Assembly: GCF_021513195.1 (NCBI RefSeq)
Contig: NZ_CP090974.1
Span: 124,001 to 188,000 of the forward strand
Length of the DNA: 64,000 bases
Direction of reading: 5' to 3'
From: Shewanella sp. OMA3-2
GTDB lineage: Bacteria > Pseudomonadota > Gammaproteobacteria > Enterobacterales > Shewanellaceae
A model generated the notes under the pieces. It did no database searches and was not told the origin of the DNA. It saw only the letters and a list, made by a program, of their open reading frames with translations. The stretch's first letter is position 1, and each line of letters begins with the position of its first letter. Below are positions 52,848 to 61,330 of the stretch, one piece after another. The translations under genes were made by a program, and so were the position numbers.

Positions 52848-54777
52848 CTTGTGATGCCTCAGCTACCTCAACTTTCATGCCCTTTGCTTCGACTTCTCTT
52901 TCTATAGCAGAACTAAACACAGCAGAGCCTTGGATATAAGCTCGAGAAAGAGTTCCAAATGTTTTATAAGTTGAAGAAAATACTTTATGTGGCCCTAAGT
53001 GACGTAATACGTCATCCCAAAGATAAACAAATAACTTACTATTTAGCACTAATTTTGCTGAGTCTGAGTCAATCAGCTCTGTAGGGCTTAAGAAAAATGG
53101 TCCTATCAAGCGATCTTCTGTAACACCTGTTTCGATTAAAACATCATTAATGCTTTGAGCTAATTTAGGCCACTCAATTGAAAATTGGCCATTAGCAGTT
53201 TGAATATATATTAAAGTATTAGGAACAGCTGGATTTGCAAAATTAATTTCCAGATATTCAAAACTCCAACGTCGCTTGAATGCAGTATCCAATGGCATTA
53301 CAGCCTGATCACTGCTGTTCATAGTTGCAAGAATTGATAAATTCGCGGGGATTTCTAACTGTTTTAACTCGGAAATGCCTGCAACTCGCAGTTGGTCGTT
53401 GATATGCGTAAGCATATCAGGATCTGCAGCATCAATTTTATAAGTACTTTCCCCTGTTGTATTTCTATCGAGTAACTGAAATAACTCACCAAATACAGCT
53501 GCTGCAGGAGCGCGATTGATTTCTTCGATAACTAAACAGATATGAGTATCTGGATGAGCTTTAGCTTTCACTAAGGCATTAGTAAATGGGCCAGGGCGAA
53601 AGAGATAAGTAACACCAGAATTACCTTCATTTTCTTTTAAAATATGAGGTTTTAAAGCACCAACAAAGTCGCTGTACTGCGTGTCAGGATGAAAAACAGT
53701 AACAATTTTTTCAGCAACTTTATATTCTTCTGTATGAATTCTGTGACTCTTACCAGTTCCAGGAGCACCATAGAAAATTTTATTAGTAGCCCCCTTAAAA
53801 TCAGGTCCAATAGATAGTATGGATGACCTAAAAAATATCTCAGTGCCACTTCGAATAATAGACATCTTTGGCCACAGAGGTGCAATAAGCGCAGATAAAG
53901 CAACAATTGATGCATCTGTATCTAATAAGCCTTTCTTTATATGAACATATTGATTTAGCAACGTTGAGTAGTGAACAGGCTTTTCAATATATTGATTATT
54001 ACCAGATACTGGCGTCTTACTCAGAAGAAATGCATCTACAATACTACCCCATCCAATGAATCTAACCGTCGACTTACTACCTAGTAATGAGTCAACTTTG
54101 CCTTTTAAAGCTAAGGTTAAAATAATCATGAAAAGTAGGTCATCTGCTGAAGAAGATCTAAATACATAAGGGAGCTTAGCACTATATTTATCGGCTAGTG
54201 TTTGGTATGCGGTAGGATTCCGTGAAAAAGCATAAATTAAGTCACCTAGCATACTAGAGCTAGCATCAGGAACAGGTAAGGCTTTTAATATAATGGAGCA
54301 CATAAAATCATCATCCGAACGATATTTCTTCCCTTTTTTAGGGTCTTGATTAATTATGTTCTTCCCACCTAGTCGGTTTTTATCTGAACGGAAAACATCA
54401 AAAAAATTATCACGACTATAATGATCTAACACATCTAATACTGGATTCGATGGTGAACTACTGTTAATCAATTTATCGAAATCAACTGCTGAAGATGTAG
54501 AACTTTTTACTTGACGAAAAATATCCATATAGAGAGTAAGCAGCGAAACTAGAGGCTGAAGCTTTAATGCATATAAAAAGTAATGGCTTGGAATATAGCA
54601 ATGATTGTTGTTGCCAGAAACATCAACTCGTGCTGAGTGCTCAAATACTTCAATATCTAAATCCAGCAATTCAAAAGCTCGTTTTGCCTCATCATCAAAC
54701 TTAATCTCATCAAACCGCCATCCTGCTTCTGGTTCATTTTTAAACCAATTACCAACCATATTTAATACTGAAAGCAT
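52834..54777 (-). CDS. McrB-like AAA+ (GTPase-type) motor subunit
   Basis: 647 residues. An unrecognised N-terminal half (about 1-320, probably target recognition) precedes an AAA_5/McrB domain with Walker A 'GAPGTGKS' at 337-344. Walker B is in 'LVIEEINRA', and the sensor region is 'ATMNSSDQAVMPLDTAFKRRW', very like the McrB 'MNTADRS...LRRRF' segment. In McrBC and LlaJI systems this subunit hydrolyses GTP, translocates DNA and activates the nuclease partner, here the overlapping downstream gene. The gap to the upstream 307-residue gene is only 49 bp. Confidence 0.83.
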   Translation of the reverse strand: MLSVLNMVGNWFKNEPEAGWRFDEIKFDDEAKRAFELLDLDIEVFEHSARVDVSGNNNHCYIPSHYFLYALKLQPLVSLLTLYMDIFRQVKSSTSSAVDFDKLINSSSPSNPVLDVLDHYSRDNFFDVFRSDKNRLGGKNIINQDPKKGKKYRSDDDFMCSIILKALPVPDASSSMLGDLIYAFSRNPTAYQTLADKYSAKLPYVFRSSSADDLLFMIILTLALKGKVDSLLGSKSTVRFIGWGSIVDAFLLSKTPVSGNNQYIEKPVHYSTLLNQYVHIKKGLLDTDASIVALSALIAPLWPKMSIIRSGTEIFFRSSILSIGPDFKGATNKIFYGAPGTGKSHRIHTEEYKVAEKIVTVFHPDTQYSDFVGALKPHILKENEGNSGVTYLFRPGPFTNALVKAKAHPDTHICLVIEEINRAPAAAVFGELFQLLDRNTTGESTYKIDAADPDMLTHINDQLRVAGISELKQLEIPANLSILATMNSSDQAVMPLDTAFKRRWSFEYLEINFANPAVPNTLIYIQTANGQFSIEWPKLAQSINDVLIETGVTEDRLIGPFFLSPTELIDSDSAKLVLNSKLFVYLWDDVLRHLGPHKVFSSTYKTFGTLSRAYIQGSAVFSSAIEREVEAKGMKVEVAEASQDAEK

Positions 54778-54826
54778 AATTATCTCTTGCCTTGATATAA
54801 AGTGTAACTGTTAAATGAGGGGCCGA

Positions 54827-55750
54827 TTAATCGTGCTTAATCCATAAGCTGCGAGAAACGGTTTGACGAAGATTTTCTATTAGCTTCTTATTTGTTTCAG
54901 AAAACTGTCCATTCTCAAACTCGCCTAAAAAGAATAAGAACTCAGCCAATGGTTTAGACTCAACTTCGGATAGATGCCTAAGTAAAGGATGTTCATTATT
55001 TAATGTTATGTAATGGTCATCTTCATAACCAGGCTCCCAGAGCGATCCATCTGACGTTTTACCAATACGAATATCTATATTCTCAATCATAGGCGCAACA
55101 ATACGGATTTTTTGCAAATGCTCTCCACGCCCTGAGCACAAGATACGAAACTCTAATAGCGCATTAAATATAATAGCCAATGCATCACTAAAACCTGCTC
55201 GATAGATGTTGTAACGATCAGAAATGACATTACCAAACATATCGGTATTGTCTTGACCAACATCTTCGCTGCCGGAAATGATATCAAACTCCTTTCTTAC
55301 TTCACGCGGCATAAAAATTCGAGCATATTTTTTACCTTGATGCTGAAGCGCCTCTGCAACTTTATCACTAGAGAACTCAAAATTATCAAGCCCCAAAATA
55401 TCTGCAATTTCATAGGTCATACGGCTGGTGGCCGAATTTCTTGTTAAGTGATTTTTAAGCCACTCTTCTAACACTGAAACCTGTTTTTTTAAATCTCCAT
55501 TAGGAAGATTTTTAACCTCAATACCTAAAGTGTCTTCGAAAGATGCATACTCGAGAAATACGATTGAACTTGCCGCGACGTGATAAACATAATCTGTCAC
55601 TATTTGATCAGACTCGTTAAAAATACGGTTAAACAAATCAATTGGCAGAGGGATTCGATTCTGCCAAAAAATCAGCCCATCAACTCGATACTTAGAACTC
55701 TTTTCATTCAAATAACGTTTAAAATCAGATAGATCGTATTGATAACTCAT
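54827..55750 (-). CDS. Unrecognised defence-operon protein sharing a C-terminal module with the MORC-like ATPase
   Basis: 307 residues, no known family recognised. The N-terminal 230 residues look mostly helical ('DYVYHVAASSIVFLEYASFEDTLG', 'DALAIIFNALLEFRILCSG'). The C-terminal stretch from residue 237 ('LWEPGYEDDHYITLNNEHP ... GQFSETNKKLIENLRQTVS') aligns clearly with the end of the neighbouring GHKL ATPase ('LWEPSCDEEG...CVTLGKSHP ... GEFSETNQHTLKGFRQKVS'). Start and stop codons of the two genes overlap by 1 bp. The shared tail suggests that the two proteins assemble together; this is inference. Confidence 0.75.
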   Translation of the reverse strand: MSYQYDLSDFKRYLNEKSSKYRVDGLIFWQNRIPLPIDLFNRIFNESDQIVTDYVYHVAASSIVFLEYASFEDTLGIEVKNLPNGDLKKQVSVLEEWLKNHLTRNSATSRMTYEIADILGLDNFEFSSDKVAEALQHQGKKYARIFMPREVRKEFDIISGSEDVGQDNTDMFGNVISDRYNIYRAGFSDALAIIFNALLEFRILCSGRGEHLQKIRIVAPMIENIDIRIGKTSDGSLWEPGYEDDHYITLNNEHPLLRHLSEVESKPLAEFLFFLGEFENGQFSETNKKLIENLRQTVSRSLWIKHD

Positions 55751-57342
55751 TAATCTTCCTCTGCATCTGGCAGTTCTATACTCAGGTAACGCAATGTTTG
55801 GCTTACTTTTTGTCTAAACCCCTTTAAGGTATGTTGATTGGTTTCTGAGAACTCACCGTGCTCTGCATTTGACAAGCTCCATAGAAGCATATCAAGAGCT
55901 TTCATAGCTTCAACATTATCCTTACAGACGTTATACATTTTATGAAAATATGGATGTGACTTACCTAGCGTTACACATGTATTACCTTCCTCATCACATG
56001 AAGGTTCCCATAAGTCACCACCAATTAAAGATTCTTCCTCATGAACTCGAACGGTTCTATCATCATAGACTCGGATACCCTCAATGACAGTAGGTTCCAT
56101 TTGATTCTGATTGCGAATAGTAACAATGTCACCATCAACCTTAATATCCGAATTTTTAGTGCTCTTTTTATGTTTATCAATCGCCTTGTCTGCGGGTCCG
56201 TGAACACGGTTTGTTGACGCTGAGATTAAACGAACTTGGTCTTTAAGGAGCTCCTGTCTCCATGGAGAAATTAATCGTTTTAATTCATCTCGAATTTCAA
56301 TAGGAATAATAACTCTACTCTTTCTAAAATCGATATTAAAAACATCATCAAGCTCATGGCTAAAATTTAGTTCTACTCGAAGCCGAGTTATCTTACTTTC
56401 CTTCTTATACATTCGATGCGGCCAGCCATCATGCCATATCAAGCGGCCCTCCCGATAGATGTAAAGCCCTTGATTATCAAGGCTATATCTCGCATAGTCT
56501 CTTTCGCTAGAATCAAGTTCATTCTGAGACGGGATAATGGCGCCTTTCACAGTAAAAGATAAAATTTTATTTGCTACCTCAATTGGAACCGTTTTCTCCC
56601 TTAACACCCGAGAACGAACCCCTTTAGTTGAGTTGTTTAATTCAGAACATAGTGGATCCCAACCTTTTAAGTTAAATACTGGTGCATCCACGACCTTCAT
56701 TGAAATAGTAACGTCTCCAGAATTTAAAAATTTAAAGAATACTGCGCTAAGCTCTGAAGATAGTTCTTTACCTAGAGACTTTATCTCTTCTCGCATTTGT
56801 TTATCACTGCCCATTTTGACTAAACGATCGATATTCTCCCAAATAATCATCGTTCCATTGGGCTCTTTAAAATCAGTTAGCGCATCATAATCATCGTAAT
56901 ACAGGCTAGGGTCAGGGGTTTCAAGCTCCCAGCGATCAGACGTAATAATTTTATCTATATCCCAAGCGCGGCCTTCATTACGTCCATCTTGATGAGTCAA
57001 CACTACTAGGCGACGGCAAAATGCTGTTGATGCTGTTTTAAGCCCCATTCCAAATTTGCCTAAAGACTTAGGGTTAGTTCGTCTTGGAGAGCCATAGCGC
57101 ATAGCACTTTTCAACTGTTGTTGAGACATGCCATCCCCATTATCAGTGATTATTACCCTAAATTCCCCCATCAAATACTGAAGCTCAACTTCTACTTTGG
57201 TAGCGTTTGCTGCAATTGAATTATCAATGATGTCTGCAAATGCAGCTTCTTTTGTATAACCGGTATCTCGGAGGCTCTCGACCAATCTAGCCGCTGATGG
57301 ACGAAAGTCATCTTCCTCTGGCAAATCTATCTTTTGATTCAT
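55750..57342 (-). CDS. MORC/paraMORC-like GHKL ATPase
   Basis: 530 residues. GHKL (gyrase/Hsp90/histidine kinase/MutL) ATP site: motif N1 'ADIIDNSIAANA' (D40, N41), N2 'DNGDGM' (67-72), N3 'GKFGMGLK' (95-102) and a later 'GTMIIWENID'. An S5-like domain follows, with 'VRSRVLREK' and 'NIDFRKSRVIIP'. The C-terminal module from residue 444 is shared with the next gene. Prokaryotic MORC relatives are known from restriction-modification neighbourhoods with SNF2 helicases (Iyer, Abhiman and Aravind 2008). The predicted role is an ATP-gated clamp that reshapes DNA or protein complexes. It overlaps the helicase gene by 4 bp. Confidence 0.85.
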   Translation of the reverse strand: MNQKIDLPEEDDFRPSAARLVESLRDTGYTKEAAFADIIDNSIAANATKVEVELQYLMGEFRVIITDNGDGMSQQQLKSAMRYGSPRRTNPKSLGKFGMGLKTASTAFCRRLVVLTHQDGRNEGRAWDIDKIITSDRWELETPDPSLYYDDYDALTDFKEPNGTMIIWENIDRLVKMGSDKQMREEIKSLGKELSSELSAVFFKFLNSGDVTISMKVVDAPVFNLKGWDPLCSELNNSTKGVRSRVLREKTVPIEVANKILSFTVKGAIIPSQNELDSSERDYARYSLDNQGLYIYREGRLIWHDGWPHRMYKKESKITRLRVELNFSHELDDVFNIDFRKSRVIIPIEIRDELKRLISPWRQELLKDQVRLISASTNRVHGPADKAIDKHKKSTKNSDIKVDGDIVTIRNQNQMEPTVIEGIRVYDDRTVRVHEEESLIGGDLWEPSCDEEGNTCVTLGKSHPYFHKMYNVCKDNVEAMKALDMLLWSLSNAEHGEFSETNQHTLKGFRQKVSQTLRYLSIELPDAEED

Positions 57343-59189
57343 GATTCTAACGCTTCCAAATATGCAAGCATGATTTGCTTGTCTGTTTCTTTATCATCAG
57401 TAACTGAAACGACTCGTTCACTAAGCTGCTGCTTTAAACGAAGACGCTCATCAATTTTTTCTTCTATGGTATTGGCATAGAACATGTAGTAGACATCTAC
57501 AACTTGCTCTTGGCCATTTCTCCACGCCCTAGCAGTGGCTTGTTCTTCAAGGGCCGGATTCCACTGCCGACTGTAATGGATCACATTTGTTGCGGCCGTA
57601 ATATTGAATCCCATTCCAGCTGTTTTAGGATGTAAAAGTAATACGTCGAAACCATCCGATGCAGAGAAGTCGTCGATTAAGGGTTGTCGCTCTTCATTAG
57701 GCGTTCTTCCATCAATAATGCCAGGTGAAACTTTATATCTTTCTTTGATAGCATCTTGGATTAAATCAATCGCCTTATGGAATGTCGCAAAGATGATCAC
57801 TTTACCTTTAGCATTAGCAATTTTGTCGAGTTGAAGAATTAACAATTCAAATTTTGCACTATTGGCCTTGAGCGATCTCACATCACGGCTAATCGATGAA
57901 TCAAGCAAAGCTGGATGAGCGGTAAACTGCTGCAGCTTATTAATCAAAGGCAGAATCCCACCAGCACCATTAGCTGCATCATTTTTCATTTCATCAATGA
58001 TCAAGTCATAGCCGATAGTTTCTTTTTCGCTAAGCGATACTGCAGTATGGATATCTAACCTTTCAGGCAATTGTTTTAAGACATCTTTTTTCATTCGCCG
58101 TAATGTAATTTGTCGAAGACTATTTTCGAGTTCATCCAAATTTTTATTTAACGTGTCAGCTATATTTGAATCAACATAGGTACTTTTGAAATCTTTTTCA
58201 GTTCCAAGGAAACCAGTGAACACTAAGTCAGACAATGCCCATGCATCCATCAGACTGTTTTCAACAGGAGTTCCCGACATTGCAACAATAACACCGACGT
58301 CTAGACGCCTAGCTGAAAGTGAACGACCTGATTTAGGATTCTTTAACATGCTAGCTTCATCAAACAATGCAAGGTCGAAGTATATTTCTTCAAACATAGT
58401 AATGTCAGAAGACATAGTGCTGTATGGCGTAATAATCACGTTGTAATTATCGAATGCAGAAACGACACCTCTCCTTTGATTACCGTAATGAAGATATGGA
58501 GTAATACTAGGTGCAAAAAACCTAAATTCCCGAACCCAGTTATCGATAAGAGGATTTGGAACAACAATAAGAATTTTACTTTTAGGGTTCTTTTCTAACA
58601 CATCGCAACATAAAGCAATGACTTGGGCTGTTTTCCCTAGCCCCATATCGTCTGCTAAAATTGTACCCACTGCATTTTCGGCACAAAAACTGAGCCAATT
58701 AACACCAGCTTCTTGGTATGGATAAAGTGATTGAACAAACAGTTTTTTGTGGTGAGATTCTTTTTGTTGATTAGTTCTTAGTTGCTCAATAAGATCAGAA
58801 GGAATTTCAATAATTAGCCCCTCTTGAAAAAGGGTGCGAAGAAGTTTAATTAGTTTAGATAAAGATAAATCACCGAATGCAGCTTCCAAGCATTCATTTA
58901 TCCTTGAGCTAACAAAACAAACTCGGCCTTCGTCTGGAATAAAGTAGCCATACTTTACTAAAGCATTAGTTTGCTTCACATCCAAAGGTCGGTCTCTAAA
59001 ATGTAGAGTAAAATTAGGTATAGGCGCAAGCTCAAACACAAATTGTATTTGAGCAGGACGTTTCGAAATAACAAATTCGGTATCGATTCCATCAGATAAA
59101 GCAGAGAATCTTCCAAGTCTAAATACAGCCTCTGGAGCTACCACCTTACCTTTTTCTTCAATTATGCCTTCATTGATCTTGTAGCTCAT
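57339..59189 (-). CDS. SNF2-family DNA translocase/helicase
   Basis: 616 residues. An N-terminal domain (about 1-150) is followed by the two RecA-like SNF2 lobes. Walker A 'DDMGLGKT' (180-187), a DEAH-type box as 'DEAS' (277-280), motif III 'SGTPVENSLMDAW', motif V 'AGMGFNITAATNVIHYSRQWNP', and motif VI in the altered form 'QATARAWRNGQ' instead of the common Q..GRAHRIGQ. First gene of the leftward defence operon, with a ribosome site (AGGGA) before the start. One copy of a 21-bp repeat lies 17-37 bp upstream of the ATG and is the likely operator. Confidence 0.88.
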   Translation of the reverse strand: MSYKINEGIIEEKGKVVAPEAVFRLGRFSALSDGIDTEFVISKRPAQIQFVFELAPIPNFTLHFRDRPLDVKQTNALVKYGYFIPDEGRVCFVSSRINECLEAAFGDLSLSKLIKLLRTLFQEGLIIEIPSDLIEQLRTNQQKESHHKKLFVQSLYPYQEAGVNWLSFCAENAVGTILADDMGLGKTAQVIALCCDVLEKNPKSKILIVVPNPLIDNWVREFRFFAPSITPYLHYGNQRRGVVSAFDNYNVIITPYSTMSSDITMFEEIYFDLALFDEASMLKNPKSGRSLSARRLDVGVIVAMSGTPVENSLMDAWALSDLVFTGFLGTEKDFKSTYVDSNIADTLNKNLDELENSLRQITLRRMKKDVLKQLPERLDIHTAVSLSEKETIGYDLIIDEMKNDAANGAGGILPLINKLQQFTAHPALLDSSISRDVRSLKANSAKFELLILQLDKIANAKGKVIIFATFHKAIDLIQDAIKERYKVSPGIIDGRTPNEERQPLIDDFSASDGFDVLLLHPKTAGMGFNITAATNVIHYSRQWNPALEEQATARAWRNGQEQVVDVYYMFYANTIEEKIDERLRLKQQLSERVVSVTDDKETDKQIMLAYLEALES

Positions 59190-59205
59190 TTACAATCCCT
59201 ATAAA

Positions 59206-59226
59206 TGCCAGGTTAAAAACCGGATA
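59206..59226. promoter_or_regulatory. 21-bp operator repeat, copy 1 (helicase side)
   Basis: TGCCAGGT-TA-AAAACCGGATA. It differs from copy 2 at two positions only. It contains the quasi-palindrome CCAGGT...ACCGG and lies 17 bp from the helicase start codon. Likely target of the methyltransferase's N-terminal helix-turn-helix or of the XRE protein. Confidence 0.7.
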
Positions 59227-59267
59227 AACCTTGCATTTAAACATGTATGAATATACAGTGCTTTAAT

Positions 59268-59288
59268 TGCCAGGTCTAAAACCGGATA
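59268..59288. promoter_or_regulatory. 21-bp operator repeat, copy 2 (methyltransferase side)
   Basis: TGCCAGGT-CT-AAAACCGGATA, identical to copy 1 at 19 of 21 bases and in the same orientation. It is 62 bp from copy 1 (about six helical turns) and 13 bp before the methyltransferase ATG. A protein bound here would probably block expression of that gene. Confidence 0.7.
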
Positions 59289-59301
59289 CATTACAAGTAA
59301 T

Positions 59302-60630
59302 ATGGTGCTAACATTGAACACATCAAACTATATCAAAGAGTTACGAAATAATCTCGCATTAGGTCAACGTGAACTAGCAAATTTGATAGGTTTAGGAAAA
59401 GACGGTGAACGGACAGTTCGAGGCTGGGAAGCCGGAGAGCATAAACCTTCGCCACTAAAATGGGGGAAAATTGTAGATCTCGAAAAAGAAATGCAAAGTT
59501 TCTATGATAACGCCCCCTTAAAACAAGGAAAAATTGAAGACGCTGACTTTCGCTTTATTGACCTTTTTGCTGGCATCGGGGGAATCCGCTATCCTTTCCA
59601 GCAACTAGGTGGTCACTGTGTATTCACTTCTGAGTGGGATAAGTTTGCACAAAGAACCTATCTAGCTAATTACGGTGAAATGCCAAATGGAGATATCACT
59701 AAAATTGCAGCTAAGGATATTCCAGATCATGAGATTCTTCTTGGCGGTTTCCCATGCCAGGCATTTTCTCAAGCAGGTTTAAGACAAGGATTTAGCGATA
59801 CTCGTGGAACGATGTTCTTCGAAGTTCAGCGTATTTTGACAGAAAAAAGACCAAAAGCTTTTTTACTTGAAAATGTGAAGCAACTTAGAGGACATGACAA
59901 AGGTCGCACGCTCAAAATGATCCTAGATATCTTACAAGGTCAAAATGAACAAGACATTCCAGAAGATATTCCGATGAGCGAAGAAGCACGTAATGCTCTA
60001 GCTGATAAGTTGAATTACTGGGTGGATGTTCGTGTATTAAGGGCAGGTGATTTTGGTGTGCCACAAAACAGAGAGCGAGTATTCATAATCGGTTTTGATA
60101 AGAACCAGTTTCCAAATGTTGATTTTGATAAAGCATTTTGTTGGCCAGAGCCACCAAAGACCCCTACATGTGTTGGAGAGATACTTCAAACCGAACTAGA
60201 ACTAAAAACTGATCAAGAAAAATATGGAAAAGACCGTTTTACTATTTCAGAGAAACTCTGGGAGGGTCACCAAAAACGCAAAGCTGGACACAAAACAAAA
60301 GGAAATGGTTTTGGTTACTCATTAGTCAGTGGGTCTAGTGAGTACACTAACACCATTAGTGCACGATACTATAAAGATGGCTCTGAAATCCTTTTAGACC
60401 AAAGCCACTTAAACAAAAACCCTCGGATGTTAACACCACGCGAATGCGCTAGGCTTCAAGGGTTTCCAGAGAGCTTTAAAGTTGATGCAGTATCCCAAAA
60501 CCAAGTTTATCAGCAGTTCGGGAACTCAGTATGTATGAAAGTGATTGAGGCAGTGGCTGAACAAATGGTAAATGCTTTATCTACCGCTGAAAGTTTAAGT
60601 CAAAATACCCCACAAACTAAAGCGGGTTAA
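59302..60630 (+). CDS. DNA cytosine-C5 methyltransferase with N-terminal helix-turn-helix
   Basis: 442 residues. An N-terminal XRE-like DNA-binding domain (about 9-55, 'IKELRNNLALGQRELANLIG') resembles those with which SsoII- and EcoRII-type methylases repress their own genes. The C5-methylase core follows: motif I 'FIDLFAGIGG' (85-94), motif IV 'GGFPCQAFSQAG' with catalytic C152, motif VI 'ENVK', motif VIII 'QNRERVFIIGF', a target-recognition region (about 270-370) and motif X 'YQQFGNSV'. The core is close to Dcm in style. It is the modification partner of the divergent operon; the target sequence cannot be read from sequence alone. Confidence 0.93.
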   Translation: MVLTLNTSNYIKELRNNLALGQRELANLIGLGKDGERTVRGWEAGEHKPSPLKWGKIVDLEKEMQSFYDNAPLKQGKIEDADFRFIDLFAGIGGIRYPFQQLGGHCVFTSEWDKFAQRTYLANYGEMPNGDITKIAAKDIPDHEILLGGFPCQAFSQAGLRQGFSDTRGTMFFEVQRILTEKRPKAFLLENVKQLRGHDKGRTLKMILDILQGQNEQDIPEDIPMSEEARNALADKLNYWVDVRVLRAGDFGVPQNRERVFIIGFDKNQFPNVDFDKAFCWPEPPKTPTCVGEILQTELELKTDQEKYGKDRFTISEKLWEGHQKRKAGHKTKGNGFGYSLVSGSSEYTNTISARYYKDGSEILLDQSHLNKNPRMLTPRECARLQGFPESFKVDAVSQNQVYQQFGNSVCMKVIEAVAEQMVNALSTAESLSQNTPQTKAG

Positions 60631-60633
60631 ATT

Positions 60634-61329
60634 ATGAAGCCTCTAAAAATGTTCTTTTTTGACATGGAAGGAACCTTACTCAAAAAAAATAGCCATTTCG
60701 ATAATGGAAAAGTAGCGCCAAGCGCATGGACCGTATTAGCAAAAATTATTAGCAACGAATGCTACTTAGAGGAAGAAGATAGTAAAGATAAATGGCTTAA
60801 TGGTTACTATTCTAGCTACACATCTTGGATGATGGACACGATAAGGATTCAGATGAAACATGGAATGCGAAAAAACCATCTGGATCAAGTTATTCAAACA
60901 GCAGAGTTTCATCAAGGTGCATACGAGTTAATCGATTACCTAAAAAATCAAGGTATTGTAACAGTCCTTATTTCTGGAGGTTTTAAAGAGTTAGCAAATA
61001 TTGCCCAAGTTGAGCTTAAAATAGATCATGCTTATAGCGCTTGCGAGTATTTTTTTGATAGTGATGGCAAAGTAAAACATTTTAACCTTTTGCCAACTGA
61101 TGAAGAGGGAAAGTTGATTTTTATGCAACATCTAGCACAAGAATATAATGTTGCGTTGGATGAGTGCGCATTTATTGGAGATGGAAAAAATGATGTATAC
61201 CTAGCAAAAGCTTGTGGTACGTCAATAGCCTTTAATGCTCAAAGCGAACTAAAGGCTGTTTGCAATATTGTTGTTGAACAGGAAACTCCTGATTTATATA
61301 AAGTGATAGACTTACTTTATAGCAGTTGA
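60634..61329 (+). CDS. HAD-superfamily phosphatase (SerB-like) linked to the methyltransferase
   Basis: 231 residues, starting 3 bp after the methyltransferase stop, so co-expressed. HAD motif I is 'FFDMEGTLL' (D10 nucleophile, with E12 where most members have Asp, as in some phosphoserine-phosphatase-like enzymes). Motif II is 'VLISGG' and motif IV 'FIGDGKNDVYLAKACG'. An alpha-helical cap lies between motifs I and II, the subclass I layout. A small-molecule phosphatase, possibly acting on nucleotides or phosphoamino acids. Its place beside a defence methyltransferase is unexplained. Confidence 0.78.
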   Translation: MKPLKMFFFDMEGTLLKKNSHFDNGKVAPSAWTVLAKIISNECYLEEEDSKDKWLNGYYSSYTSWMMDTIRIQMKHGMRKNHLDQVIQTAEFHQGAYELIDYLKNQGIVTVLISGGFKELANIAQVELKIDHAYSACEYFFDSDGKVKHFNLLPTDEEGKLIFMQHLAQEYNVALDECAFIGDGKNDVYLAKACGTSIAFNAQSELKAVCNIVVEQETPDLYKVIDLLYSS

Positions 61330-61330
61330 T

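Noticed and set aside
51292..60630. Assignment of the defence locus to DISARM, BREX, Druantia or Zorya
   Set aside because: Diagnostic genes (DrmA/B/C, BrxC/PglX/PglZ, DruE, ZorA/B) are absent; the parts instead match LlaJI/McrBC and MORC-type modules.
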